From NCBI GenBank assembly GCA_963798435.1, contig CAWCTF010000002.1, positions 1 through 64,000 on the forward strand: a stretch of 64,000 bases of DNA, read 5' to 3'. The stretch's first letter is position 1; each line of letters begins with the position of its first letter. Of the stretch, positions 16,631 through 25,063 are shown piece by piece. The position numbers were made by a program, and so were the translations under genes. The stretch comes from JALHST01 sp963798435 (GTDB lineage Bacteria; Bacteroidota; Bacteroidia; Flavobacteriales; Flavobacteriaceae). Below the pieces are notes generated by a model. The model worked only from the letters and a program-made list of their open reading frames with translations. It did not search any database and was not told the origin of the DNA.

Positions 16631-18322
16631 CTATTTTCTGTAAAAATCCGCTTGAAACGTGGTGCTGTTCCCTACATTATCAGTAACGACAACTTCAAGG
16701 ACACATTGCTTTTTATCGAATATCCTGTCATCAAAATTATAGGTGAGGGTGCTGGTCTTCGGTTCGTATTCCATTAGGATCCACTCCCCGTTCAATGTTG
16801 CCGAGTACGTATTGATACCACTAAGATCATCCGATATGTGAAGGCTTAGATAATGATAATTGGTCAACCATTGCTTTTCCTTAAAATTTTTAGGATAAAT
16901 CTTAGGACCAATGGTGTCCTTGGCCAAAATATAGGTGCCCAAGTCCCTAGTTCGTGTGGTAAATGTAGTGCCTCTTTTAAAAGTCGATGTATAGTCGGGA
17001 CGTAATTTATTGTCAAGTCGTGCAATAAATAGTTGTTTTCTGTCACTCTCGGAATATTTAGAAGCATCAAAGGTTATTGTAAAATTTCGGTGCGTGGCTA
17101 CCTTGCTATTGTGTATGGTTACTGTGTCATTCCCTTTTTTCAAATCGATGTAGAAATCATTATAGAAGGTATTTGCAGGAAAATATACTTTAGCGGCGCC
17201 TAAATCATAATTGTTCGGTTTTTTGGCAATGATGTAATTGTCGGTTTTTGTGGCAACCTTTACGATTTTGAGCGATTCCCGTATACCTTCGACCGGAATA
17301 GTTACTTTAGTTGCATTGCCTTCAAAATCCTTGACGACCAATTCAACGGAATAATCGAGTCCTTCGTTGACGACTATTTTCCCATCATTATGCAGTTCCT
17401 TATAAATACTCAGATTATTTCCCGGTACTTTGAAACACTGCTGGATCATTTCATGCGTTGTGCCATAAAAATCATAATCGATCAAGGTATTGATATAGCG
17501 GGACTCGGGAAATGAAAATGTTTCAAAATCGTAATCGGTATAAATTTTCCCATTCACCAATAGATTTACGGCGTAAAGACCGTTTTTGTTGGCGGCAAGA
17601 TCTTGACGGTCGTATCCGATAAATCCAAACCCGATGGTGCCTACGGCCTTTACTGGGTCAGCAAGGAACGTGCCATCTTTCTGCTTCTTAAAATTTATTT
17701 CGATCCTGTCGTTACTTTGGTTGACCTGTGCATCTTCTGATAAGGGATAGGCGTAAAGTTTGGCGATTATCGGGTCTGTTGCGTCTCGTATCTCGAATCC
17801 ATACAGCAAAGGGTTGGTAGGCTTTTCAGATACACTACTTCGTATTTCGAAGTGGAGGTGTGGCCCTGCAGATCCGCCTGTATTGCCCGTGTAGGCGATA
17901 AGTTGTCCCTTCATTACCTTCAGCTCCCCAAAATCGGGAAATATTTCAACCTCATATGATTTTTTTTCGTATTGTATTTTCTTGATATACTCCTCGATCT
18001 CGGGCGCAAATTTTTGAAGATGTCCATACACCGAAGTATAGCCGTTCGGGTGTGCAATGTAGAGTACTTTTCCATAACCCCAAAGCGATACTTTTAATCG
18101 GGTGATGCTGCCGTCTGCGACGGCATATACCGGAAGCCCTTGTCGTTGTTGCGTTTTAATATCGATTCCCGAGTGAAAATGATTCGAGCGTAGCTCGCCG
18201 AAAGTTCCGGCTAAGATCAACGGAATGTCCAAGGGCGATCTGAAGGTATCGGTCGGGTATGTTTCTTGACTATAAATACACGTGGAAATGGATACTAATA
18301 GGAGGAAAATTGTTCTTATCAT
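16631..18322 (-). CDS. M23 family peptidase (murein endopeptidase/LytM-like)
   Basis: Secreted zinc metallopeptidase predicted to cut peptidoglycan cross-bridges or to activate other amidases. Signal peptide at residues 1-19. The M23 domain begins early: HFHSGIDIK gives H50 and D54, GYTSVYGHLQKF forms the core and GPHLHFEIRS near 155 supplies the remaining zinc ligand, so all catalytic residues are present. The remaining 400 residues are beta-rich with Ig-like repeats, in keeping with envelope anchoring. It lies upstream of the TonB receptor with 57 to 117 nt between, so cotranscription is possible. Confidence 0.9.
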   Translation of the reverse strand: MIRTIFLLLVSISTCIYSQETYPTDTFRSPLDIPLILAGTFGELRSNHFHSGIDIKTQQRQGLPVYAVADGSITRLKVSLWGYGKVLYIAHPNGYTSVYGHLQKFAPEIEEYIKKIQYEKKSYEVEIFPDFGELKVMKGQLIAYTGNTGGSAGPHLHFEIRSSVSEKPTNPLLYGFEIRDATDPIIAKLYAYPLSEDAQVNQSNDRIEINFKKQKDGTFLADPVKAVGTIGFGFIGYDRQDLAANKNGLYAVNLLVNGKIYTDYDFETFSFPESRYINTLIDYDFYGTTHEMIQQCFKVPGNNLSIYKELHNDGKIVVNEGLDYSVELVVKDFEGNATKVTIPVEGIRESLKIVKVATKTDNYIIAKKPNNYDLGAAKVYFPANTFYNDFYIDLKKGNDTVTIHNSKVATHRNFTITFDASKYSESDRKQLFIARLDNKLRPDYTSTFKRGTTFTTRTRDLGTYILAKDTIGPKIYPKNFKEKQWLTNYHYLSLHISDDLSGINTYSATLNGEWILMEYEPKTSTLTYNFDDRIFDKKQCVLEVVVTDNVGNSTTFQADFYRK

Positions 18323-18573
18323 AGTACTATAATGCGAAAGGTGCCCAAAGACCTAATTATGTTGTGAATCGGAATCGAACGAACCCAAAATTTAACAAGT
18401 GTATTCAAAATCCAAGGAATCGTCCTTCTACGAATATGCCATAAAATTAAACACATCAGACCGATTATTCGTATTGAATCGATAAAAACTATTTCCAGTT
18501 CGCCATCGATACCTGATAATCAACGATTTTTAATCACTTAAAGTACAGCTATAAGAATAATTGAAAAAAGAAT
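18323..18573. other. Intergenic region without supported gene
   Basis: Between the M23 peptidase start and the zapA-operon promoter no convincing frame, repeat or RNA was seen. It must contain the divergent promoter of the M23 gene, but no exact TAnnTTTG box is visible on the minus strand. Confidence 0.3.
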
Positions 18574-18603
18574 TGTTTAGTCGTATTAGGTATGTTAACT
18601 TTG
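18574..18603 (+). promoter_or_regulatory. Promoter of the coiled-coil/zapA operon
   Basis: TTG at 18574-18576 and TAACTTTG at 18596-18603, spaced 19 nt, give one of the best matches in the window to the Bacteroidota housekeeping promoter. Transcription would start about 20 nt before the ATG at 18627. Confidence 0.6.
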
Positions 18604-18626
18604 TGTTGAATGCATTGAATTTGATA

Positions 18627-18917
18627 ATGAGTGAATTGATCAAAATCGTCGATTCTTTGGAAAATAAAGTTAGCAAACTGCTGCACAAATTAGAAATGCT
18701 CAGTGACACTACTACCAGATTGGAGAACGAATTGGATTTTATTAAAAATGACCGCACATCCGACCAAAAGACGATTTCTGAATGGGAGGCCCGCTACGAT
18801 TCGCTCAAACTGGCAAATTCTATGTTAGGCAGTAATTCAAATAAAACTGAAGCCAAGCTAAAAATAAATACATTGATTCGAGAGTTAGATCATTGCATTG
18901 CACAACTCTCAGAATAA
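18627..18917 (+). CDS. Short coiled-coil protein upstream of zapA
   Basis: A 96-residue, largely helical protein with heptad-like pattern (MSELIKIVDSLENKVSKLL and following, then TRLENELDFIKND). The ATG at 18627 follows a strong promoter; an upstream TTG at 18561 overlaps the promoter and is excluded. It ends 14 nt before zapA and should be cotranscribed. A coiled-coil partner encoded just upstream of zapA is common in flavobacteria and may interact with the divisome; that is inference from context. Confidence 0.82.
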   Translation: MSELIKIVDSLENKVSKLLHKLEMLSDTTTRLENELDFIKNDRTSDQKTISEWEARYDSLKLANSMLGSNSNKTEAKLKINTLIRELDHCIAQLSE

Positions 18918-18931
18918 GGTTCGAATACGAT

Positions 18932-19228
18932 ATGTCAGATAAGCTGAAAATAAAGCTTTCGATTGCAGACAGGGTCTATCCTTTAACGATAGATCCAAGT
19001 CAAGAGGAAGGATTGCGGAAAGCCGCAAAGAATATTGAGCAACTGGCCAAAAAATTTGAGCAAAGTTATGCAGTCAGGGACAAACAGGACGTTCTTGCCA
19101 TGTGTGCCTTACAATTTGCCTCTAAAATAGAGCAAAAAGGTATTGATCAATCGGAAGGAACCGTAGTGGCTACTGAGCGCTTAAAAGCGCTTGACGCACT
19201 GTTAAATTCGAAGCTAGGTATTCAATAA
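18932..19228 (+). CDS. zapA: Cell division protein ZapA
   Basis: A 98-residue ZapA family protein that binds and bundles FtsZ at the division ring. The N-terminal beta-hairpin region (LKIKLSIADRVYPLTIDPSQEEGLRKAAKNI, in parts) and the long C-terminal helix (EQLAKKFEQSYAVRDKQDVLAMCALQFA) match the family. The ATG at 18932 is chosen because it gives the usual MSDKLKIK N-terminus; ATG 18893 would overlap the preceding gene. The neighbourhood zapA, 6S-like RNA, rny supports the assignment. Confidence 0.85.
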   Translation: MSDKLKIKLSIADRVYPLTIDPSQEEGLRKAAKNIEQLAKKFEQSYAVRDKQDVLAMCALQFASKIEQKGIDQSEGTVVATERLKALDALLNSKLGIQ

Positions 19229-19253
19229 GTTCTTTTAAATAACATTAGTTACT

Positions 19254-19420
19254 GCCCACATTGGTATTATCTTTTGACGAACTCAACATTAATTTGTTTA
19301 AAAAGGGTGAGTTTAGATTGTAAAAGCAGGCCTTACTTGTATAAGGATCCTTGATCAGTCTGGTAGCCCTAAACCTGTTTTATGGAGTTTGTACAAAACT
19401 TCTCCAATGTGGGTTTTTTT
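19254..19420 (+). ncRNA. ssrS: Candidate 6S RNA (6S-Flavo type)
   Basis: In the 322-nt gap between zapA and rny, CCCACATTGG at 19255-19264 pairs perfectly with CCAATGTGGG at 19404-19413. This closing helix is followed by a run of seven T (19414-19420), as in an intrinsic terminator. Inside, GAACTC (near 19280) can pair with GAGTTT (near 19385), GTTTAG (near 19311) with CTAAAC (near 19369), and CCTTA with TAAGG (about 19331-19346), giving a long rod with internal bubbles. A 6S RNA in the zapA-rny gap is known synteny in Bacteroidota as I recall. The ends are approximate. Confidence 0.62.
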
Positions 19421-19510
19421 GTATACTGTTCGAATTAAAGATGCCCAGGAAGTTTTTCTTGTCATTTTAAAATTCGTTCCCTACCAAGGTACTTGGGAAT
19501 CAAAACAAAA

Positions 19511-19528
19511 TTTTGGGTAAACCCAAAA
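19511..19528. promoter_or_regulatory. Perfect 18-bp palindrome upstream of rny
   Basis: TTTTGGGT-AA-ACCCAAAA lies 23 nt before the rny ATG. It could be a protein operator, a fold in the 5' leader used in autoregulation by RNase Y, or a weak attenuator; the loop is too short for an ordinary terminator. Confidence 0.4.
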
Positions 19529-19550
19529 ATTAAATTCTAATTATTAAACT

Positions 19551-21119
19551 ATGGATACTACAATGTGGATAATAGCCGCACTCATTGGTCTCGTAATCGG
19601 ATTCGTGATAGCGAAGATCTTGGAAAAAGGCAAAGCCTCCAAAACGATTGCCAGCGCCAAAAAGGAAGCTGATGCCATTCTAAAAAATGCCAATATCGAA
19701 GGGGAAAGCATTAAAAAGGATAAAATATTTCAAGCAAAGGAGAAGTTTCTGGAGTTAAAGGCCGAACACGAAAAGGTAATCATTGGCAAGGATAAAAAAA
19801 TTGACGAAGCCGAAAAACGCGTTCGGGACAAAGAATCCCAGATTAGCAATGAACTTGCCAAAAGCAAAAAACTAAATGAATCACTTGAATCAAAAATGAA
19901 GGATATTGATCATCGAGTAGAGTTTTATGATAAAAAGCAGTCGGAGCTGGAAAAACTACATAAAAGTCAGGTGCAGCAATTAGAAGTCATCTCGGGCCTG
20001 TCGGCCGATGATGCAAAGAGCCAATTGATGGCTTCCTTGAAGGAAGATGCGAAGACCGATGCCATGTCATATATACAGACGACCCTCGAAGAGGCCAAAT
20101 TAACGGCACAACAGGAGGCCAAGAAAATCGTCATAAATACCATTCAACGTATAGGTACCGAGGAAGCGGTAGAGAACTGTGTGTCGGTCTTCAATCTAGA
20201 ATCAGATGACGTAAAAGGTAGAATTATCGGGCGGGAAGGTCGCAATATCCGTGCTTTGGAAGCAGCCACCGGAGTTGAGATCGTTGTCGATGATACCCCC
20301 GAAGCCATCATTCTTTCCTGTTTTGATTCGGTACGAAGGGAAGTGGCACGATTGTCACTACATAAATTGGTCACCGATGGCAGGATTCATCCGGCGCGCA
20401 TCGAGGAAATCGTAAAAAAGACCGAAAAGCAAATTGAAGGTGAAATTATTGAAATCGGAAAGCGGACGGTAATCGACCTCGGAATCCATGGTTTGCATCC
20501 GGAATTGATCAAGGCAGTAGGCCGCATGAAATATCGTTCTTCCTATGGTCAAAATTTGCTGCAGCATTCTAGGGAAGTCGCCAAGCTCTGTGGGGTTATG
20601 GCCGCTGAATTAGGGCTCAATACCAAATTAGCGAAACGTGCAGGGTTATTACATGATATAGGAAAAGTGCCGAACACAGAAGCCGATGTAGAAACCCCCC
20701 ATGCAATTTTAGGCATGCAGTGGGCTGAGAAATACGGTGAAAAGGAAGAAGTCTGTAATGCAATTGGGGCCCACCATGATGAAATTGAAATGAAGACACT
20801 AATAGCTCCGATCGTCCAAGTCTGTGATGCCATTAGTGGAGCAAGGCCCGGTGCGAGACGTCAGGTGTTGGATTCGTATATTCAGCGTTTAAAGGACCTA
20901 GAGGATATTGCCTTTGGTTTTGGCGGGGTTCAAAAAGCCTATGCCATTCAGGCGGGTCGTGAGTTACGTGTAATCGTTGAAAGCGAAAAAGTGAGCGATG
21001 ATAAAGCTGCAGAACTTTCGTTCGAGATTTCCCAAAAGATTCAAACCGATATGACCTACCCAGGGCAAGTCAAGGTTACCGTTATACGGGAAACCCGGGC
21101 TGTTAATATCGCCAAATAG
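19551..21119 (+). CDS. rny: Ribonuclease Y
   Basis: Membrane-anchored endoribonuclease that starts mRNA decay. Order of parts: one N-terminal transmembrane helix (residues 4-24), a long charged coiled coil (about 30-200), a KH RNA-binding domain (VKGRIIGREGRNIRALEAATG near 222) and an HD domain with LLQHSREVAKL and GLLHDIGK near 342-370 carrying the metal-binding His-Asp pair. Length of 522 residues is standard. It follows the 6S-like RNA and a palindromic leader element, and is closed by a strong intrinsic terminator. Confidence 0.95.
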   Translation: MDTTMWIIAALIGLVIGFVIAKILEKGKASKTIASAKKEADAILKNANIEGESIKKDKIFQAKEKFLELKAEHEKVIIGKDKKIDEAEKRVRDKESQISNELAKSKKLNESLESKMKDIDHRVEFYDKKQSELEKLHKSQVQQLEVISGLSADDAKSQLMASLKEDAKTDAMSYIQTTLEEAKLTAQQEAKKIVINTIQRIGTEEAVENCVSVFNLESDDVKGRIIGREGRNIRALEAATGVEIVVDDTPEAIILSCFDSVRREVARLSLHKLVTDGRIHPARIEEIVKKTEKQIEGEIIEIGKRTVIDLGIHGLHPELIKAVGRMKYRSSYGQNLLQHSREVAKLCGVMAAELGLNTKLAKRAGLLHDIGKVPNTEADVETPHAILGMQWAEKYGEKEEVCNAIGAHHDEIEMKTLIAPIVQVCDAISGARPGARRQVLDSYIQRLKDLEDIAFGFGGVQKAYAIQAGRELRVIVESEKVSDDKAAELSFEISQKIQTDMTYPGQVKVTVIRETRAVNIAK

Positions 21120-21145
21120 GATTCTGAATCATCTTAATAACACGA

Positions 21146-21174
21146 ACGGGTACCTTAGGTGCCCGTTTTTTTTT
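21146..21174 (+). terminator. Intrinsic terminator after rny
   Basis: ACGGGTACC pairs with GGTGCCCGT (one T-G wobble) around a three-base loop, followed by nine T (21166-21174). Confidence 0.85.
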
Positions 21175-21218
21175 GCTTGAATTCTCGCCCGTAACATTCC
21201 AAACGCTTCGGTTTTTTC

Positions 21219-21226
21219 TATCTTTA
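21219..21226 (+). promoter_or_regulatory. Possible -7 box of the cytochrome lipoprotein gene
   Basis: TATCTTTA differs from TAnnTTTG in the last base and lies 33 nt before the ATG at 21260. Confidence 0.3.
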
Positions 21227-21259
21227 AAATGATTTTAAAAACCATAACCAAAGCCCGTG

Positions 21260-24200
21260 ATGAAAAATTTCAAAAATACTTTTTGGCGTTCCATACTTTT
21301 ACCGGTGCTCCTATTGCCGATAGCATGCAGTCAAAAACCCACCGAGAAAATAAATTTTGCAACCCTTTCAGAACTAGAAAAGCGAAATCCAGAGAACGCC
21401 TTGGCGTCAATGCAAGTTGCCGATAGTCTTTCACTCGAATTGTTTGCTTCCGAGCCCATGGTACGAAACCCAACGAACATGGCAATCGATGCGAAGGGAA
21501 GGATCTGGATCTGTGAAGGCACAAATTATCGGCTCTTCGCAAATCCAAAGAACCCCTACGAAAGTAAAGGAGATCGCATTCTCATACTTGAGGATACCGA
21601 CGGAGACGGTAAAGCCGACGTATCAAAGGTTTTTTATCAAGGTGAGGATATTAATTCGGCACTGGGAATCGCTGTGTTGGGAAATAAGGTAATCGTTTCA
21701 GTGAGCCCCAATGTATTTGTATTCACCGATACGAACGGGGACGATGTTCCAGATTCAAAGGAGCTACTTTTCACGGGTCTTGATGGCCAAGATCATGACC
21801 ATGGAGTGCATGCCTTTACCTTTGGCGCCGATGGAAGATTGTACTTCAATTTTGGAAACCAAGGAGGACAATTGTTAGATAAGGAAGGTGCCCCTTTAAA
21901 AGATATTTATGGTAGGCTTATCAACAATACAGGTCACCCTTTTCGAGAGGGCATGGCATTTAGAACCGATCTTAAAGGAGCCAATATTGAAGTCCTGGGC
22001 TTTAATTTTAGGAATCCCTATGAGCTTGCGGTAGATTCTTATGGTGGTCTCTGGCAATCAGACAATGACGATGACGGAAATCGCGGAACCCGCATCAATT
22101 TTGTCATGGAATATGGAAATTTCGGTTTTAAAGACTTGCTAACAGGCCAAAGCTGGCAAGAGCGAAGAACGGGCTGGGATCCAGAGATTCCAAAACGACA
22201 TTGGCATTTGAATGATCCTGGTACCGTACCGAATCTCCTACAGACGGGATCAGGCTCCCCTTGTGGCATCCTTGTCTATGAGGATACCTTATTGCCCGAA
22301 AAATTTCGAAATCAATTGATCCATGCCGAACCAGGACATAATGTAGTACGGAGTTATCTAATTCAGGAAGAAGGTGCGGGATATACCGCGAAAATAGAAA
22401 ACCTAGTAAATAGCGATGACGACTGGTTTCGACCGGATGATGTGACCGTGGCACCCGATGGTTCCCTTTTTATCTCAGATTGGTATGATGGGGGAGTCGG
22501 CGGGCATAAAGCTGAGGATATCGCCCGAGGTCGGATCTATCATCTTTCGACCTCTAAAGGATATCACCCTCGAAAATTAGACCTAAGTACTGACGAAGGG
22601 GCATTAAAAGGGTTGGTTTCTGACAATATGGACGTATTTTACCAATCCTGGCAACGACTGCATACCATGGGGGCAGCTGCCGAACCCCTACTTGACCAAT
22701 TGATCGAAAAAGGAGGAACAACAAAGGCACGAGCGCTTTGGTTGGCAGCGCAGATACCTACCAAAACACAAAAATATATTGATTTGGCCCTGGCAGATTC
22801 TGATTGGAAATTTCGCATCCAGGGAATACGAATGGCCCGGTTTCTCGCAAAAGACCAGCTAGAGGATTTCCTCGAAAAGATAGTACATGATCCGTCACCA
22901 CAGGTTCGACGGGAAGCCGCTATAGCCTTGGCGTTTTTAGGTACGTCAAAGGCTGCTGAATTATGGGCTTCACTGGCATCACAGCACGAAGCCGGAGATC
23001 GTTGGTCACTTGAAGCCTTAGGTATCGGGGCAGACCAATATGCAGACGCCTATTTCAATGCCTGGAAATCAAAAAACGATGTAGACTTGACCAATTCGGC
23101 CACTAAGGAAATTATTTGGAGGGTACGAGCTCAGGAAACCGTGCCTCTCCTGGCCGAAATAATACGTAATCAAAACCTTTCGACAGAAAAATTGCCTTCC
23201 TATTTTCGAGCTTTCAGTTTCAAGGATAATCCGCGAAAGAATGAAATTATAATGGATCTTTTAAATGTTGAAGGCGCGAACCAAAAAGCCATACAAGCAC
23301 TGGCCATAGGGCAATTAGACGAACGATTTGTGAATGGTTCCTCGAAGAGGATCCAGACGGTAAGTAACCTGCTACCCCAAATTGAAGGTACCCCGGAATG
23401 GTTGATGGCCCTTAAAAATTTAAAATTACCAAACCAAACTACAGCCTTATTTCGCGTAATCTCGAACAGTACGAATGACGAGGATATTCGTAGGGAATCT
23501 TTGGAGCTCCTTTTCAAATCGGGTGGTGAACAATTGGTGGCCGAACAGTTGCAAGCAGCTATTCCCGATTCGGATAAAATGGAACTAATCGGACTTATAG
23601 GCAGTAGTAATGATTCGTCGGCCGTTGCAATATTGATAAAAAATCTCAATAAGGAGGGTTTTAGTACCCCATTAAAAAGACGTATGGTAGAGGCGTTGGG
23701 CAATACTTGGGATGGGCAGCATGCCCTTTATGCGATTCTGAAGGAAAATAAATTGGCTGGCGAATTTAAAAAGACGGCCGTCCTTAGGCTAATGAACAGC
23801 TGGGACGTTGAACTTCGGGAAAATGCCCCTAAATACTTAGACGCCGAATCGAATGCACCGATCGATGTGGCGGCCCTTATCGACCGCAAGGGAGATAGTG
23901 CGCATGGTAAGGAAATCTACGGTATGTATTGTAGTGCATGTCATGTTGCAGGGAATGAAGGTATTGATTTTGGTCCTTCCTTGTCTGATATTGGCAACAA
24001 ACTCTCAAAGGAGTTTCTCTATTCGAACATTATCGACCCGAGTGCGGGCATTAGTTTTGGGTATGAAGGATACACCCTTACCATGAAAGACGGCACGACC
24101 TATAATGGTTATATTTTGAGCAACACCGAAGATAAAATAACCTTAAAAATGATGGGGGGTGTTCAGAAGGAAATAGAACGTGCGAATATCATTACCATAG

Positions 24201-24316
24201 AGGCGATGGAAAAATCACTAATGACCGCAGGCCTTGATAAAGTAATGAATAAGGATGAAATGGTAGATCTGGTAGCATATTTAAGCACCCTAAAAGTAGC
24301 CGAGGAAGGCAAGTGA
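21260..24316 (+). CDS. PVC-type lipoprotein: beta-propeller dehydrogenase, HEAT repeats, cytochrome c
   Basis: A 1018-residue lipoprotein (lipobox LLPIAC, Cys near 22). Residues about 50-400 form a sorbosone/glucose-dehydrogenase-like propeller with Asp-rich repeats (DTDGDGKAD, DTNGDDVPD) that look calcium-binding. Residues about 440-820 are HEAT-type helical repeats. A class I cytochrome c motif CSACH (C891, C894, H895) follows, then the TIGR02603-like C-terminal domain (GYEGYTLTMKDGTTYNG, part of it). This architecture is typical of PVC-type heme-binding dehydrogenases that oxidise carbohydrates in the periplasm. ATG 21260 is taken; GTG 21257 precedes it. It stands between two terminator/promoter gaps, so it is probably monocistronic. 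Confidence 0.9.
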   Translation: MKNFKNTFWRSILLPVLLLPIACSQKPTEKINFATLSELEKRNPENALASMQVADSLSLELFASEPMVRNPTNMAIDAKGRIWICEGTNYRLFANPKNPYESKGDRILILEDTDGDGKADVSKVFYQGEDINSALGIAVLGNKVIVSVSPNVFVFTDTNGDDVPDSKELLFTGLDGQDHDHGVHAFTFGADGRLYFNFGNQGGQLLDKEGAPLKDIYGRLINNTGHPFREGMAFRTDLKGANIEVLGFNFRNPYELAVDSYGGLWQSDNDDDGNRGTRINFVMEYGNFGFKDLLTGQSWQERRTGWDPEIPKRHWHLNDPGTVPNLLQTGSGSPCGILVYEDTLLPEKFRNQLIHAEPGHNVVRSYLIQEEGAGYTAKIENLVNSDDDWFRPDDVTVAPDGSLFISDWYDGGVGGHKAEDIARGRIYHLSTSKGYHPRKLDLSTDEGALKGLVSDNMDVFYQSWQRLHTMGAAAEPLLDQLIEKGGTTKARALWLAAQIPTKTQKYIDLALADSDWKFRIQGIRMARFLAKDQLEDFLEKIVHDPSPQVRREAAIALAFLGTSKAAELWASLASQHEAGDRWSLEALGIGADQYADAYFNAWKSKNDVDLTNSATKEIIWRVRAQETVPLLAEIIRNQNLSTEKLPSYFRAFSFKDNPRKNEIIMDLLNVEGANQKAIQALAIGQLDERFVNGSSKRIQTVSNLLPQIEGTPEWLMALKNLKLPNQTTALFRVISNSTNDEDIRRESLELLFKSGGEQLVAEQLQAAIPDSDKMELIGLIGSSNDSSAVAILIKNLNKEGFSTPLKRRMVEALGNTWDGQHALYAILKENKLAGEFKKTAVLRLMNSWDVELRENAPKYLDAESNAPIDVAALIDRKGDSAHGKEIYGMYCSACHVAGNEGIDFGPSLSDIGNKLSKEFLYSNIIDPSAGISFGYEGYTLTMKDGTTYNGYILSNTEDKITLKMMGGVQKEIERANIITIEAMEKSLMTAGLDKVMNKDEMVDLVAYLSTLKVAEEGK

Positions 24317-24363
24317 GAGGTTACGATTGGACCTTGATTTTATTATTTTAAACACAGTATTAA

Positions 24364-24371
24364 TAGCTTTG
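24364..24371 (+). promoter_or_regulatory. -7 promoter box abutting the Nudix start
   Basis: TAGCTTTG fits TAnnTTTG and ends 2 nt before the TTG start codon. The nearest TTG -33 candidate (24334) is 27 nt upstream, longer than usual. Confidence 0.35.
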
Positions 24372-24373
24372 AT

Positions 24374-24961
24374 TTGACGAACGATCGCATTAGAAATATT
24401 ACCAAGGAAGTACTTTCAGATAATTGGTATACCCTTCATAAGTATACCTTCGAATATCTTAGGGACGACGGGCAGTGGGAAACCCAACAGCGTGAATCGT
24501 ATGACCGTGGAAATGGCGCAGCCATTTTATTATACAATAAAAATAAAGGCACCGTTGTCCTAACACGTCAATTTCGTATGCCTACCTATGTGAATGGCAA
24601 TGAGGACGGGATGATGATCGAAGTGAGTGCCGGTCTGTTGGATGGCGATAGTCCGGAAGATTGCATCCGTAAGGAAGTGGAGGAGGAAACCGGATATAAA
24701 ATCGAAGCAGTCGAACGCGTGTTCAAAACATATATGTCCCCAGGTGCCGTTACCGAAATCGATTACCTTTTTATCGGTGCTTACGAAGACGTCATGAAAG
24801 TTGGTGAAGGGGGCGGGTTAGAAGATGAGACTGAAAATATCGAAGTGCTTGAGTTTACGTTCGAAAAGGCACTGAAAATGATGGCTGCCGGGGAAATAAT
24901 GGACTCAAAAACGATCATCCTTTTACAGTATGCCCAAATCAATAAAATCTTCGAAGATTAG
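24374..24961 (+). CDS. nudK: NudK-type Nudix hydrolase (GDP-mannose pyrophosphatase)
   Basis: A 195-residue Nudix protein close to NudK/ADP-sugar pyrophosphatases, which split GDP-mannose to mannose-1-phosphate and GMP. The Nudix box is at about residues 96-118: G at GLLDGDS, then CIRKEVEEETGYKI, giving the REVxEExGY metal ligands. N-terminal LSDNWYTLHKYTFEY and DRGNGAAILLYN match NudK dimer-domain strands. TTG at 24374 is the start; there is no ATG before the conserved N-terminus, and a -7 box lies directly upstream. A role in recycling nucleotide sugars is inferred from the family. Confidence 0.88.
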   Translation: MTNDRIRNITKEVLSDNWYTLHKYTFEYLRDDGQWETQQRESYDRGNGAAILLYNKNKGTVVLTRQFRMPTYVNGNEDGMMIEVSAGLLDGDSPEDCIRKEVEEETGYKIEAVERVFKTYMSPGAVTEIDYLFIGAYEDVMKVGEGGGLEDETENIEVLEFTFEKALKMMAAGEIMDSKTIILLQYAQINKIFED

Positions 24962-25063
24962 ATTCATTTAACGAATTATCATATACTTCCAGGCTATTCC
25001 AAAGAAATCTAGGTATTGGGCCTAAGTAACACATATGATGAGAACCGATACGCACAAGGACGT

